Under the pieces are notes generated by a model. That model saw only the letters and a list, made by a program, of their open reading frames with translations, was not told the origin of the DNA and did not search any database. 38,056 nucleotides of DNA, from IMG/VR virus record IMGVR_UViG_3300009074_000009, positions 1-38,056 of that record; one strand, 5' to 3'. The stretch is from a virus. Positions within the stretch are counted from its first letter, which is position 1. The number at the start of each line of letters is the position of its first letter. The position numbers were made by a program, and so were the translations under genes. Below are positions 7,668 to 15,347 of this stretch, piece by piece.

Positions 7668-9839
7668 TTAGCCATTATTTTCGATTGCGTCAAGTTGACG
7701 ACGCATAAGGCGATTGCCTTCTTCCATAGCTGATGTCAATTGCCGCAAGTATTCCTCGCCGCGGCTTCCGTGACGCCAGGCATTATCTGCATTTATGTCT
7801 GTTTGAATTGATCCATCTTGTTGTGTTTGTGCACCTTGAATAATCATATGATTGCTATCTATACGTTGGGACGCTGGATCAAATGCAGGAATTGGTTCGT
7901 GTGGTGCGGTTGCATAATCTCTCATTGCTTGACTCATATCTAAGTCGTTATCATACCCTGGACCTATACCAACTACTCCTGCAGCACCAGTAACAAGGTT
8001 TGCGCCAATATCACCAACTTCTAATAATGCTTCAGTAATACCTAATAGGCTACGTGATATTAAGTTAAAGTCAGCTTCGATAAATTCTTCATCAGCCATC
8101 CCCATAATAGCAGCAATAGCAGTACCATAACCAGGAATTTTTTTTCCTAAGTTTAGTGCGCCGCGGCCTGCGGCGGCGGCCCTTGCAGCCATACCAGTTC
8201 CAGCTGCTGTGCCTGTTGCGGCTGTCGTCGCTGCACCAGCAGTTAGGGCGGTCGTAAGGGCTTTAGCAGCAAACAAACTTGAAATTCCAGCTACCATGGC
8301 TGCGATAACAGCTGGTGCTATCCATAAAGCAGCTATACCTGCGACTATAGTTGCAACACCTATACCATCATCACCAAACAAGTATTCTTTCCAGGCTAAC
8401 ATATCTTCTATTATTGTATTAAGTTCACGCCCCCATTTTTCAAAATCAAGAGTGTCAAGTGCTACAAAATCTTCAACACCAAATGCTGCTAATACGCCTG
8501 CTCTAAGATTTTGAAGGAACACTTCTAGTTCATTACGGAAACTAATTAATTTTTCTGTTGTATCATCCATAGTCTCTGCAAAGTTTGTGGCGCGTCCTGG
8601 GTCATTTGCAGCGGCGGCCGTTAATCGGCTCTCTACAACGGCTTGCATTAATAGTCCAAATTCAGCTGCTAATGGTCCGGCTACGCCACCAGCGTTGAAA
8701 ATTTGGGATTGTTCTCTTATATACACTTCTTGTTCTTGCAGGTGTTTGGACGTATTGAAGGCGAAGTCTCTATTGACTCTAGCAGCGGCTTCAGAATCAC
8801 CGGCAGCGGCAAGTATATCTTTACCATACTGTGTGACGAACTCCCTTAATCCTGTCATTTCCAATGTGGCCATCATTTCTGCGCTCATCATAGGCATGCC
8901 TGTCTTAGCTTCAACAGTAGCAGCTTTAAGTATTTCAATAATACCAGAACTTGCCTCTCCAAATGTGGCGGTTGCCATATCAGTCATACCTTGGGCTGCG
9001 GTAATACCACTTGCGCCAAATTCACCCATCATGCTCATAAACATAGGATCGGCGTCAACAGCGGCGCGGTTACGCATCATGTCACGTGAATTGCGACCAG
9101 TAATACGCGCATATCCAAGCACTTCTCTGTTTAAGATAGTAAAGCTATCAGCCGCGCCGCCAAATAATTCGTCACCAGTTATACCTGCTTTGACAAGAGT
9201 ACCAGTTAATTCAGCAAGCTGGCCCGCTATTTCTTCACTTACATACCCATAATTGCCCATATGATCAGTCATATCACGGGTCACCATTACGAGGTCTTTA
9301 AACCTTGTAGCTGATTCAGCACCAGTCACACCTAAGCTGCGCAATGCATCACCATTATTTGCAAGTATTGTACTAAATTGAGTAAAATTAAGACCAATAT
9401 TTGCTAGTTCTTTACGGCTTTCAATAAGTTGATCACTAAAACTAAAACCACTTTGAATAGCAGAAACTTGCGCATCAACAAATGCATCAAATGTACCAGC
9501 AGCAAAACCAGCGGCGCCGCCTAGTGCGCCCATTCCGCCGACAACACCAAGTAGTCCATCTGTTACGCTCTTTGCACTTGCTTCAATGCCCTCAAGCTTG
9601 CCGCCCACTCGTTCAGCAGTTTTACCTAAACCTTTAAATTTTTCCTTTGTGTCTGTTGCCGCCTTGCTAAGGTTACCAATACTTTTTGTTGCATCGCCTT
9701 CAGCTTTAGCTTTTTTCTTGCCAGCTGGACTTTTAGGGCTGAGTGCAGCCAAAATATCTTGTTGAGTTTCTTCAGTTGCCCACTGTGGTACTTTAAATAC
9801 TTCGCCAGTCGTGCCTATAGGAATTTCAATATTTGCCAT
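7668..9839 (-). CDS. Probable tail tape-measure protein
   Basis: The 723-aa product has the make-up of a tape-measure protein. It has a charged N-terminus (GTTGEVFKVP, a K/A-rich linker), glycine/alanine-rich hydrophobic stretches near residues 90-115, and long amphipathic helices through the middle. A strongly hydrophobic segment lies at about 490-530 (VATIVAGIAALWIAPAVIAA), followed by an Ala/Gly-rich stretch, with a helical end (LTSAMEEGNRLMRRQLDAIE). It diverges from gp26 and its frameshift extension. A late promoter lies at 9888-9895. In T4 the tape measure is gp29; direct similarity to gp29 is not obvious by eye. It could instead be another large tail or internal virion protein. Confidence 0.75.
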   Translation of the reverse strand: MANIEIPIGTTGEVFKVPQWATEETQQDILAALSPKSPAGKKKAKAEGDATKSIGNLSKAATDTKEKFKGLGKTAERVGGKLEGIEASAKSVTDGLLGVVGGMGALGGAAGFAAGTFDAFVDAQVSAIQSGFSFSDQLIESRKELANIGLNFTQFSTILANNGDALRSLGVTGAESATRFKDLVMVTRDMTDHMGNYGYVSEEIAGQLAELTGTLVKAGITGDELFGGAADSFTILNREVLGYARITGRNSRDMMRNRAAVDADPMFMSMMGEFGASGITAAQGMTDMATATFGEASSGIIEILKAATVEAKTGMPMMSAEMMATLEMTGLREFVTQYGKDILAAAGDSEAAARVNRDFAFNTSKHLQEQEVYIREQSQIFNAGGVAGPLAAEFGLLMQAVVESRLTAAAANDPGRATNFAETMDDTTEKLISFRNELEVFLQNLRAGVLAAFGVEDFVALDTLDFEKWGRELNTIIEDMLAWKEYLFGDDGIGVATIVAGIAALWIAPAVIAAMVAGISSLFAAKALTTALTAGAATTAATGTAAGTGMAARAAAAGRGALNLGKKIPGYGTAIAAIMGMADEEFIEADFNLISRSLLGITEALLEVGDIGANLVTGAAGVVGIGPGYDNDLDMSQAMRDYATAPHEPIPAFDPASQRIDSNHMIIQGAQTQQDGSIQTDINADNAWRHGSRGEEYLRQLTSAMEEGNRLMRRQLDAIENNG

Positions 9840-9860
9840 TATATACTACTTTTATTATGG

Positions 9861-9868
9861 ATAAATAC
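9861..9868 (+). promoter_or_regulatory. T4-type late promoter for gp26
   Basis: The plus strand reads GGATAAATACAT. Transcription would start near 9873, downstream of the ATG at 9848. This rules out an upstream gp26 start on this transcript and supports the GTG at 9911. Confidence 0.7.
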
Positions 9869-9887
9869 ATATACCCAAGCTTATATT

Positions 9888-9895
9888 GTATTTAT
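9888..9895 (-). promoter_or_regulatory. T4-type late promoter for the tape-measure gene
   Basis: The minus strand reads TTGATAAATACAAT. Transcription would start near 9882 and give a leader of about 43 bases before the ATG at 9839. It faces the plus-strand late promoter at 9861-9868. Confidence 0.7.
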
Positions 9896-9910
9896 CAAAA
9901 GGATCAAGCA

Positions 9911-10759
9911 GTGACAAATAATCCACTATCAGAATTTTATACCCAGACAGGTATGTACGTTAAACTTCCAAGTCAAGGTAGATTTTACTCAGAGCGCCCG
10001 CGCATGTCAGCGGATGATGAAATTGAAGTATTTCCAATGAACGCTATTGACGAGTTGCATTTTCAAAACCCAGATGGACTACTTAACAATGAAAGTCTTG
10101 TTAAAGTGTTGCAACGTACTGTGCCTGGCATAAAAGATGCAAACGAAATACCTAAGCCTGACTTAGATGTATTGTTACTCGCATTACGAGTTATAACTTA
10201 TAGTAAAGATTTACAAGTTGAGGCTAAATGTAAAAAATGTAGCAACATTGAAAATTATGGCGTTGACTTAACACAAATTTTAAGCACAATGAAATCAATT
10301 CCAGAGGACAATGTTGTTAAAGTTGGCGAGTTAATGGTGCATATAAAGCCATACTCAATCAAAAGCCAAAACAGACTTAATGATTACATGCTTAGTATCC
10401 AGCGGACCGCGCGACAATTACAATCACATGTTAATTCTGATCAATCAGAATTACTTGCGAGATTACAAGATAAGATGACTAATGATGTTAAGTTGAGTGC
10501 CAATGAATTATTTAGTATTGCACGTGAATCTATTATCAAAATTCTGTTACCAAACCAAGATGAAGTGTCTGACCAAACGTTTATTGACGAATGGCTAAAC
10601 AAAATCAAAGCGCCTGAATATAAGCTGATTAGAGATAAATTAGCTACTATTAGTGCTGAAACAATTGATCGAACTTTTAAATTCGTGTGTGAATCATGTA
10701 AAACAGAAAATACAATGGAGGTGAATTTTGACCCTGCAAATTTTTTCGATCTCAACTAG
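9911..10759 (+). CDS. gp26: gp26-like baseplate hub / tail assembly protein
   Basis: The 282-aa product belongs to the T4 gp26 baseplate-hub group, recognisable by MYVKLPSQGRFY near residue 15. Two CxxC pairs (C107/C110 and C260/C263) could form a split zinc ribbon. I choose the GTG at 9911: it has AAAAGGA just upstream and lies after the late promoter, whereas in-frame starts near 9833-9848 precede that promoter. The frame ends ANFFDLN-stop inside an A/T slippery run, so a fraction of ribosomes probably continue in the -1 frame to give a product of about 375 aa. It is divergent from the tape-measure gene, which fits a tail-assembly role. Confidence 0.85.
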   Translation: MTNNPLSEFYTQTGMYVKLPSQGRFYSERPRMSADDEIEVFPMNAIDELHFQNPDGLLNNESLVKVLQRTVPGIKDANEIPKPDLDVLLLALRVITYSKDLQVEAKCKKCSNIENYGVDLTQILSTMKSIPEDNVVKVGELMVHIKPYSIKSQNRLNDYMLSIQRTARQLQSHVNSDQSELLARLQDKMTNDVKLSANELFSIARESIIKILLPNQDEVSDQTFIDEWLNKIKAPEYKLIRDKLATISAETIDRTFKFVCESCKTENTMEVNFDPANFFDLN

Positions 10760-10800
10760 CCAAAACTACTGAATATCACGAGGTAGTCGAGATAGTTGAG
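10738..10800 (+). promoter_or_regulatory. Programmed -1 frameshift signal at the end of gp26
   Basis: Two overlapping slippery heptamers are in the correct phase of the gp26 frame: A AAT TTT (10738-10744) and T TTT TTC (10741-10747). Three bases later a stem-loop begins. Its outer stem CTCAACTA (10751-10758) pairs perfectly with TAGTTGAG (10793-10800). Inside it, ACTAC (10765-10769) pairs with GTAGT (10783-10787). The gp26 stop codon lies at 10757-10759, within the structure. The -1 frame is open from 10732 through 11037. All parts were read directly from the sequence; the frameshift itself is inferred. Confidence 0.75.
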
Positions 10801-11037
10801 CGTTATGACAGTGAACGTGACAAGTTAACTAAATCATTAATGCAACTTAGTATTGCTGCATCCATGCCGTATGCTGACCTCGTGCATATGAGTCATAATG
10901 AACGCAAAATACTTTTACAGGTTTTGGAAGAAAAGGTAGCAGCAAGCGATCCTAATAAACAAAAGCAAATGAAAATGACACCAGGACAAGTTAATGGTCC
11001 ACAAGGACCTGCGCCAACTAGATCAGAATCTCGATAA
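10747..11037 (+). CDS. -1 frame extension of gp26 (gp51-like position)
   Basis: After slippage the -1 frame encodes RSQLAKTTEYHEVVEIVERY and onward for 96 residues, ending GPAPTRSESR. It is helical and charged. The frame has no ATG, GTG or TTG start between its opening at 10732 and the ATG at 10840, and that ATG has no ribosome site. A free-standing gene starting at 10840 (65 aa) is therefore possible but less likely than a gp26 fusion. In lambda-like and other tailed phages, tail assembly chaperones are made as a short and a frameshifted long form next to the tape-measure gene; the layout here is the same in principle. Homology to T4 gp51 is not shown. Confidence 0.7.
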   Translation, partial: RSQLAKTTEYHEVVEIVERYDSERDKLTKSLMQLSIAASMPYADLVHMSHNERKILLQVLEEKVAASDPNKQKQMKMTPGQVNGPQGPAPTRSESR

Positions 11038-11063
11038 TTAAGGCAGAACTCCGTCAACCGTAA

Positions 11064-11071
11064 TATAAATT
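11064..11071 (+). promoter_or_regulatory. Possible late promoter for the structured intergenic RNA
   Basis: The plus strand reads TATAAATT, seven of eight bases matching the T4 late element. Transcription would start near 11077, just before the hairpin at 11082-11100. It differs in its last base from the other late sites in the window (ATAAATAC/T), so it is tentative. Confidence 0.4.
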
Positions 11072-11076
11072 CATCC

Positions 11077-11656
11077 TATTGGATAGTCCTTCGGACTATC
11101 TGTTGCATCGCATCTCTCATCTCCATTCCACTTCGTTTCATTCCGATTCGATTTGCTCTCAACATGTTTTTTGGTTTAGAAAATGTATATTATATCGTGA
11201 TTAAAAGCTTTAATATACGGCGAAGCTTACTATTGGCTATTTACCAGAACCAATAACCACACTTAGCCTGAAATCGGCTAAGCATGGTTAAGCTGTCGGC
11301 ATTTACCGTCACCAACTCGTCGTAACGAGCCACATCATAACAGAAAAACCTTGTATAGCCAGGTTAAGGGCGGTTGAGCGATACCCTTTTACATTCTACT
11401 CTCAACGCGGGACCACGGAGTGCTGTTATGATAACACGACGCTGCCTGTAAGTTTCAATTGTCAGAAGAGCTTACTCATTTTCTGGGTGTCAAACCAGTG
11501 CGTAGATGACTGCGACATGCCAGTTCTGTCAACGCAATGGTTAAGTTGCGCCTTCTCAAGGCATTTTGCGGGGTCGCTATGGTCAGGGTTCTGGAGGTGG
11601 TCTCAATTAGCCTATATTAGCCGTTCAGTAGACTTTCAGTTTTTATGCCTAAAGTC
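11077..11656 (+). ncRNA. Candidate large structured non-coding RNA, unknown family
   Basis: About 600 bases between two convergent gene blocks contain no credible gene but many helices. (1) Hairpin GATAGTCC/GGACTATC, 11082-11100. (2) TATTGG/CCAATA, 11231-11255. (3) AACCA plus CTTAGCC pairing with GGCTAAG plus TGGTT across a symmetric CA/CA loop, 11255-11289. (4) CTCGT/ACGAG near 11316-11329. (5) A 10-bp long-range helix, ATCATAACAG (11334-11343) with CTGTTATGAT (11423-11432). (6) Inside it, AACCT/AGGTT abutting AAGGG/CCCTT, whose loop GTTGAG (11373-11378) can pair with CTCAAC (11401-11406) as a pseudoknot. (7) CAGAAGAG with CTC and TTCTG, 11463-11485. (8) CGCAA/TTGCG, 11533-11550. (9) GACTTT/AAAGTC, 11631-11656. 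The heptamer GGTTAAG occurs three times. The strand is uncertain, and the ends are approximate. Confidence 0.5.
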
Positions 11657-11665
11657 CAAAGGCAA

Positions 11666-12175
11666 TCATTCGTGCGCTTTTGCAAACGCCGTAGTATTGA
11701 GATCGAAAAAGCTATCGAACTCTGTAATTTTCCATTCCCAAGTCGCATCGTCAATATATGTTACTGCACGATGTGCGACGAATGGTTGTGTTGTTTCAAA
11801 TGCTACAAACTTACCAACACGAGTAATCTTCATGAATAGAATGTTTACGTCGCCTGGGTCAGCAGCATCACGTATCTGTCCTAACCAGTCCTCAAGTTGA
11901 GGTACTCGTTCATTAAAAAGTAAGCGATGGAATGGGAAGCTGGCATAGTTCTTACACTCACAATTGAAAAAATTCCAATCATCTGGTGGAACAATGTCAC
12001 CTTTCATATGTCGTATTTGACCCTCACTCATGGTTGTTTTCCGGAAAGCGTTCATGCCGCCGGTGTAAGCCCCGCTATTTGGAACCCTCATGAATGGTTT
12101 GTCATATACATTACTTAAATAATTGGCGACGTCACGTTCCCATGCACCACCTTTTGCTTTACTTTTAGAGGTCAT
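11666..12175 (-). CDS. PD-(D/E)XK-type nuclease
   Basis: The 169-aa product carries the layout of a small PD-(D/E)XK endonuclease or Holliday-junction-resolvase-like enzyme: GGAWERDVANYL (E13), MKGDIVPPDDW (D60), and FFNCECKNY (E73 and K75). The cysteine between the acidic residues and the following basic and aromatic residues are common in this fold. It is the last gene of the gp47-gp46 operon and overlaps the preceding gene by 11 bases. This fits a role in DNA recombination, repair or processing. The exact substrate cannot be told from the sequence. Confidence 0.8.
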   Translation of the reverse strand: MTSKSKAKGGAWERDVANYLSNVYDKPFMRVPNSGAYTGGMNAFRKTTMSEGQIRHMKGDIVPPDDWNFFNCECKNYASFPFHRLLFNERVPQLEDWLGQIRDAADPGDVNILFMKITRVGKFVAFETTQPFVAHRAVTYIDDATWEWKITEFDSFFDLNTTAFAKAHE

Positions 12176-12515
12176 TTAATATCTCTGCCAATGCTGGTCC
12201 AACACCTCGCCCTGAATATATAGTATCATCTTCAACACCAATATCAGAAGTTTTAATTGTAATTGAACCTGCCCTTGGGTCAGTGCCAGTATACTGGGGG
12301 TTAGTGTGATAATAATTTGGATCATCTCCGATCCAATACTGCCTGGTCTGGTCAGGACTAGACGTTAAACCAGTTCCCGTTACACTAACTGTATTCCAGT
12401 CACTGGACCAGTTACTGGTTGGGATATATGTGGTTCCACTCATCGTGGATGTATTATTTGATAAGGAAATTTCCTTACATGGGTTAATTGTAGCACTATT
12501 TTTACTCAATGTCAA
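12165..12515 (-). CDS. Hypothetical 116-aa protein
   Basis: I do not recognise this protein. It is rich in S, T, N, G and Y with few hydrophobic helices (SWNxT-like stretches, YWIGDDPNYYHTNPQYTGTDP), so it looks beta-rich. The C-terminus GRGVGPALAEILNDL is helical. Its start overlaps the end of gp46 by 14 bases and its end overlaps the nuclease gene, so it is translated within the recombination operon. Its composition is more like a virion-surface protein than a DNA enzyme, which is odd in this place. Confidence 0.75.
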   Translation of the reverse strand: MTLSKNSATINPCKEISLSNNTSTMSGTTYIPTSNWSSDWNTVSVTGTGLTSSPDQTRQYWIGDDPNYYHTNPQYTGTDPRAGSITIKTSDIGVEDDTIYSGRGVGPALAEILNDL

Positions 12516-14274
12516 ACTCCTGGTCAGGGCTGAAGCTGGTAAATCCGTTTTCTTTTACAACATAGAGTGTGTTGTTAACACGTCCAATTAATTCCTCACG
12601 GTGTGAGATAAGGAAGATGTTTTTGTCACGATCACGGTGCATTTTCTTTAGCACAACAAGTGCGCTTTCAACACCATTTGAGTCCATGCCACTATCAATC
12701 AATTCGTCGATAGCCATAAAGTCAATTGGTGTATTTGTGCTTTCGTGAACGTCACGGAACGCCCAGCTGAGACCGAGGATCAGCCTATTTCTTTCTCCTC
12801 GGCTTAAATTGTCAAAGTCTAACTCACGTCCAAGTTCAGTAATCTCTACATTAAGATCACTTTGGAATACAACCTCATGTGGCAAGCCAAGCTTGTTGAG
12901 GTAGTAGTTGAGTCGACCGTTGAGGTATTGTAGGTTTTGTTCAATGATGCGCTTGCGGATAAAGCTGTCTTTGTTGACGAGCAGCTTGAGTAAAAACTCC
13001 TGATGCTCACGCAAGTTGTGCAGTTGATTCATTCTATCCCATTCTATCGGCTGAAGACCAGTTTTTCCAAGACTTTGAATCTGGTCAACATACGGATCTT
13101 CAGCATTTCGAGTATCATCTAGCTTACTTTTTAAGGTTGTAAGCTGACTCTGTTGCTCATACGCTTCCTGCGCCGTTGCGTATTTAGTAACTGGAATTTT
13201 ATCTGGAAGGGTTAGCCCCTGAATTTCATCCTGGATTTCACTGATTGCTTCTTGTGCAATTTGTTGAGCAACTTCTGCCGACTCAACGGCCTGTGACTTT
13301 CTCTCGATGATTGAAATATTGGCGTCGTCGTGGAGATCTTGCCCACATGCGTAGCACTTATGGTCTTGAGCAGCCTTAAGGTCTTTTTGAGCTTGGTCAA
13401 AGTTACGTTTTTCTCTGAGAATTTCGGACTCGAAACCAGCAACGGCTTTGTTATAGTCAGCCAACTCAGAACTGATTTGCTTATAGCTGTCAAGCGCCAC
13501 ATGCTGAGCCAGCTCATACTTGAGGTCGAGTGATTCCAATTCTTGGACTGACTTTTCCAAATCAACCACTGTCTCGTCATTTCGCTTTTTCCAGACCCTC
13601 TGGCGGCGGCATAAATCGTCAATTGTTTTGTTAATTTGTTCGTTTGCATTTTCTACGCCCTTGATCCTATACTCTTCTTCCTTGATTTGATCTTTAGTAG
13701 TTTTGAGCAACTCTTTTAACACTGTTGCCTTCTCACTCAGCATTGTGATACCTAGTAGGTTCTCAATAATATCACGCTGATTGTTAGCACTCAGTGCAAG
13801 GAATGGTTCGTTATAGGTGTTAAGTGCTATCAGGTGCTTAAACATGATGTGACTCATACCAAACACTCGTTCAATCTCTAGCTGGGTAAGGCGCATTTCG
13901 CCTTGACCTTCGTCAGTTTCTTCAACTGCATCATGATCGTTTACTAAGAATTTGAGCACATTAGGACTGCGCCCACGCTCAACACGATAGTTTATGCTGT
14001 TCACTGAAAATTCAACCGTTACCAACATGCCCTTATTATTGGTCTTGTTGATTAGGTTGTTTTTGCGGATGTTTGTAATGGCATTGCCGTATAGCGCATA
14101 GCTGAGGGCATTGATTAATGTTGTTTTACCAACACCGTTACGGCTTCCATCACCACCTAAATCAAGGTTGTTGCCGAGCACAAGAGTGAGCCCAGCCTCC
14201 TGGAAATTTACAGCTTGGGTCACGTTGCCCACACTCATAAAGTTCTTGATTGTGATGTTTTTGATTCTGATCAT
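12502..14274 (-). CDS. gp46: Recombination endonuclease subunit gp46 (Rad50/SbcC-like)
   Basis: The 590-aa product is the SMC-like ATPase partner of gp47 in double-strand break processing and recombination-dependent replication. Walker A is GSRNGVGKTT (K50, T51). Two coiled-coil arms flank a zinc hook CYACGQ near residue 307. The ABC signature LSRGERNRLILGLSWAF lies near 490, and Walker B is DFMAIDELIDSGMD near 520. The H-loop is FLISHREE. The length matches T4 gp46 (560 aa). Its ATG shares one base with the gp47 stop codon, so the two subunits are probably made in a coupled way. Confidence 0.96.
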   Translation of the reverse strand: MIRIKNITIKNFMSVGNVTQAVNFQEAGLTLVLGNNLDLGGDGSRNGVGKTTLINALSYALYGNAITNIRKNNLINKTNNKGMLVTVEFSVNSINYRVERGRSPNVLKFLVNDHDAVEETDEGQGEMRLTQLEIERVFGMSHIMFKHLIALNTYNEPFLALSANNQRDIIENLLGITMLSEKATVLKELLKTTKDQIKEEEYRIKGVENANEQINKTIDDLCRRQRVWKKRNDETVVDLEKSVQELESLDLKYELAQHVALDSYKQISSELADYNKAVAGFESEILREKRNFDQAQKDLKAAQDHKCYACGQDLHDDANISIIERKSQAVESAEVAQQIAQEAISEIQDEIQGLTLPDKIPVTKYATAQEAYEQQSQLTTLKSKLDDTRNAEDPYVDQIQSLGKTGLQPIEWDRMNQLHNLREHQEFLLKLLVNKDSFIRKRIIEQNLQYLNGRLNYYLNKLGLPHEVVFQSDLNVEITELGRELDFDNLSRGERNRLILGLSWAFRDVHESTNTPIDFMAIDELIDSGMDSNGVESALVVLKKMHRDRDKNIFLISHREELIGRVNNTLYVVKENGFTSFSPDQEFDIE

Positions 14275-15293
14275 TATAAGTCCTTGTATATATCAGTCAG
14301 CAGCTTAGTATTGATCATCTCACTATCGACTGATGCGAGTTGATTGTAAACAATTTGATCAACACTTTCTACAATATAATCACCATCTTGTGCCGGGTCC
14401 ATACTAAGTTCTTCCTTCTTGACAGGAATAAGACTAAGCTCACGTGGTGTGAACTGAGTCATAAATGTCTCTTTAATAAAGTTCGCTTCCTCGTAGCTAA
14501 TTGGAACGTCAAGCATTGCACGACAATAAGTTTTGCTATTTAGGTAGTCCTCAGGCGCATCAATCAGGTCGCTGAGATTGAGGCGGATGTAACGCGGGCC
14601 GTCATAGTTGACATATTTAGGCTCACCTCCCCAGTTAAGGAACATGGCTCCACGTTGGTCATCCCAAGCATCCGCATAGTTATGTGCAAAAGGACTACCT
14701 AAATAATGGATCTTGTCTCGCACTTGGCGCTTGTGAAAGTGCCCGCTAAAGACTAGATCCGGTTTCTCAAAGTGTTCACTTTTAAGTTCACCATGGTCTG
14801 GCATCTCCACAATTTGGTTCATCATGAAGTGCGGCAGCTCAAAGTGTCCGAACACGTATTTAGATTTTAGCTTAGTCATCTGTTTCCACTCATTACCAAC
14901 AAGCCAGGGCACAAGTGCAACGTTGTCTTGTATTAGTATGTCGTCATTAATGATGTGCAGATTACCAAACAAGTCAGCATAAGGGAAACTGTTAATCTCA
15001 CGCTTCTCTCTGTAGAACAAGTCGTGATTGCCGACCAACAGATAAACTTCCTCAAAAGCCTCACTTAGCTTTTTAAGGTTGCTTACGCTGTAGTTAAGTG
15101 TTGATACGTTAACGCTAGCACGATGATGGTGCCAGTCGCCTAAGAATATGCATGTTTCACAACCACGAGCCTTAGCTTCTTCAATAAACCAGATTACAAA
15201 TTCTTCGCAATCGATATTGTGCTGTCGGCTATTATTTTTGTTACCAAAGTGGACGTCTGTGAAACATGCAGCATGTTTAAATAAGTTTGTCAA
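14274..15293 (-). CDS. gp47: Recombination endonuclease subunit gp47 (Mre11/SbcD-like)
   Basis: The 339-aa product is a metallophosphoesterase nuclease acting with gp46. The metal-binding motifs appear in order: FTDVHFGNKN (near residue 13), FLGDWHHHRAS (near 47), LVGNHDLFYR (near 82), VFGHFELP (near 150) and FSGHFHKRQV (near 182). The C-terminal third is the capping and partner-binding region. The length equals that of T4 gp47. A sigma70-like promoter lies just upstream at 15320-15347, so the operon is expected to be early or middle. Confidence 0.96.
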   Translation of the reverse strand: MTNLFKHAACFTDVHFGNKNNSRQHNIDCEEFVIWFIEEAKARGCETCIFLGDWHHHRASVNVSTLNYSVSNLKKLSEAFEEVYLLVGNHDLFYREKREINSFPYADLFGNLHIINDDILIQDNVALVPWLVGNEWKQMTKLKSKYVFGHFELPHFMMNQIVEMPDHGELKSEHFEKPDLVFSGHFHKRQVRDKIHYLGSPFAHNYADAWDDQRGAMFLNWGGEPKYVNYDGPRYIRLNLSDLIDAPEDYLNSKTYCRAMLDVPISYEEANFIKETFMTQFTPRELSLIPVKKEELSMDPAQDGDYIVESVDQIVYNQLASVDSEMINTKLLTDIYKDL

Positions 15294-15319
15294 GAGTGCG
15301 ACCTCAAATTAATATAATG

Positions 15320-15347
15320 ATTATAACAGGTTAGACGGGGTTGTCAA
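15320..15347 (-). promoter_or_regulatory. Sigma70-type promoter for the gp47-gp46 operon
   Basis: On the minus strand TTGACA (15342-15347) and TATAAT (15320-15325) are both perfect consensus, 16 bases apart. Transcription would start near 15313 and reach the gp47 ATG at 15293. The -35 overlaps the last codons of the upstream 88-aa gene. Confidence 0.85.

Noticed and set aside
8587-9252. A 221-aa alanine/serine/proline-rich frame on the plus strand
   Set aside because: It is antisense to the tape-measure-like gene. Its composition is an artefact of the alanine/glycine-rich sense protein.
9833-9910. Upstream in-frame start for gp26
   Set aside because: It overlaps the start of the divergent gene and lies before the late promoter. 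The GTG at 9911 has a ribosome site and leads into the conserved part directly.
11082-11100. Hairpin GATAGTCC/GGACTATC as a terminator after the gp26 extension
   Set aside because: No T-rich tract follows on either strand (TGTTGCAT on plus), so I keep it as part of the structured region. Termination here cannot be excluded.
11335-11520. ACAGAAA and TAGATGA motifs recalling RNase P RNA
   Set aside because: The diagnostic GAGGAAAGTCC block and the P4 pairing are absent, and the order and spacing of the motifs do not fit RNase P or tmRNA.
11487-11900. A 137-aa plus-strand frame (and a 64-aa one at 11645) over the structured region
   Set aside because: It overlaps the nuclease gene antisense for half its length, has no ribosome site and looks like no known protein. 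The non-coding reading explains the region better.
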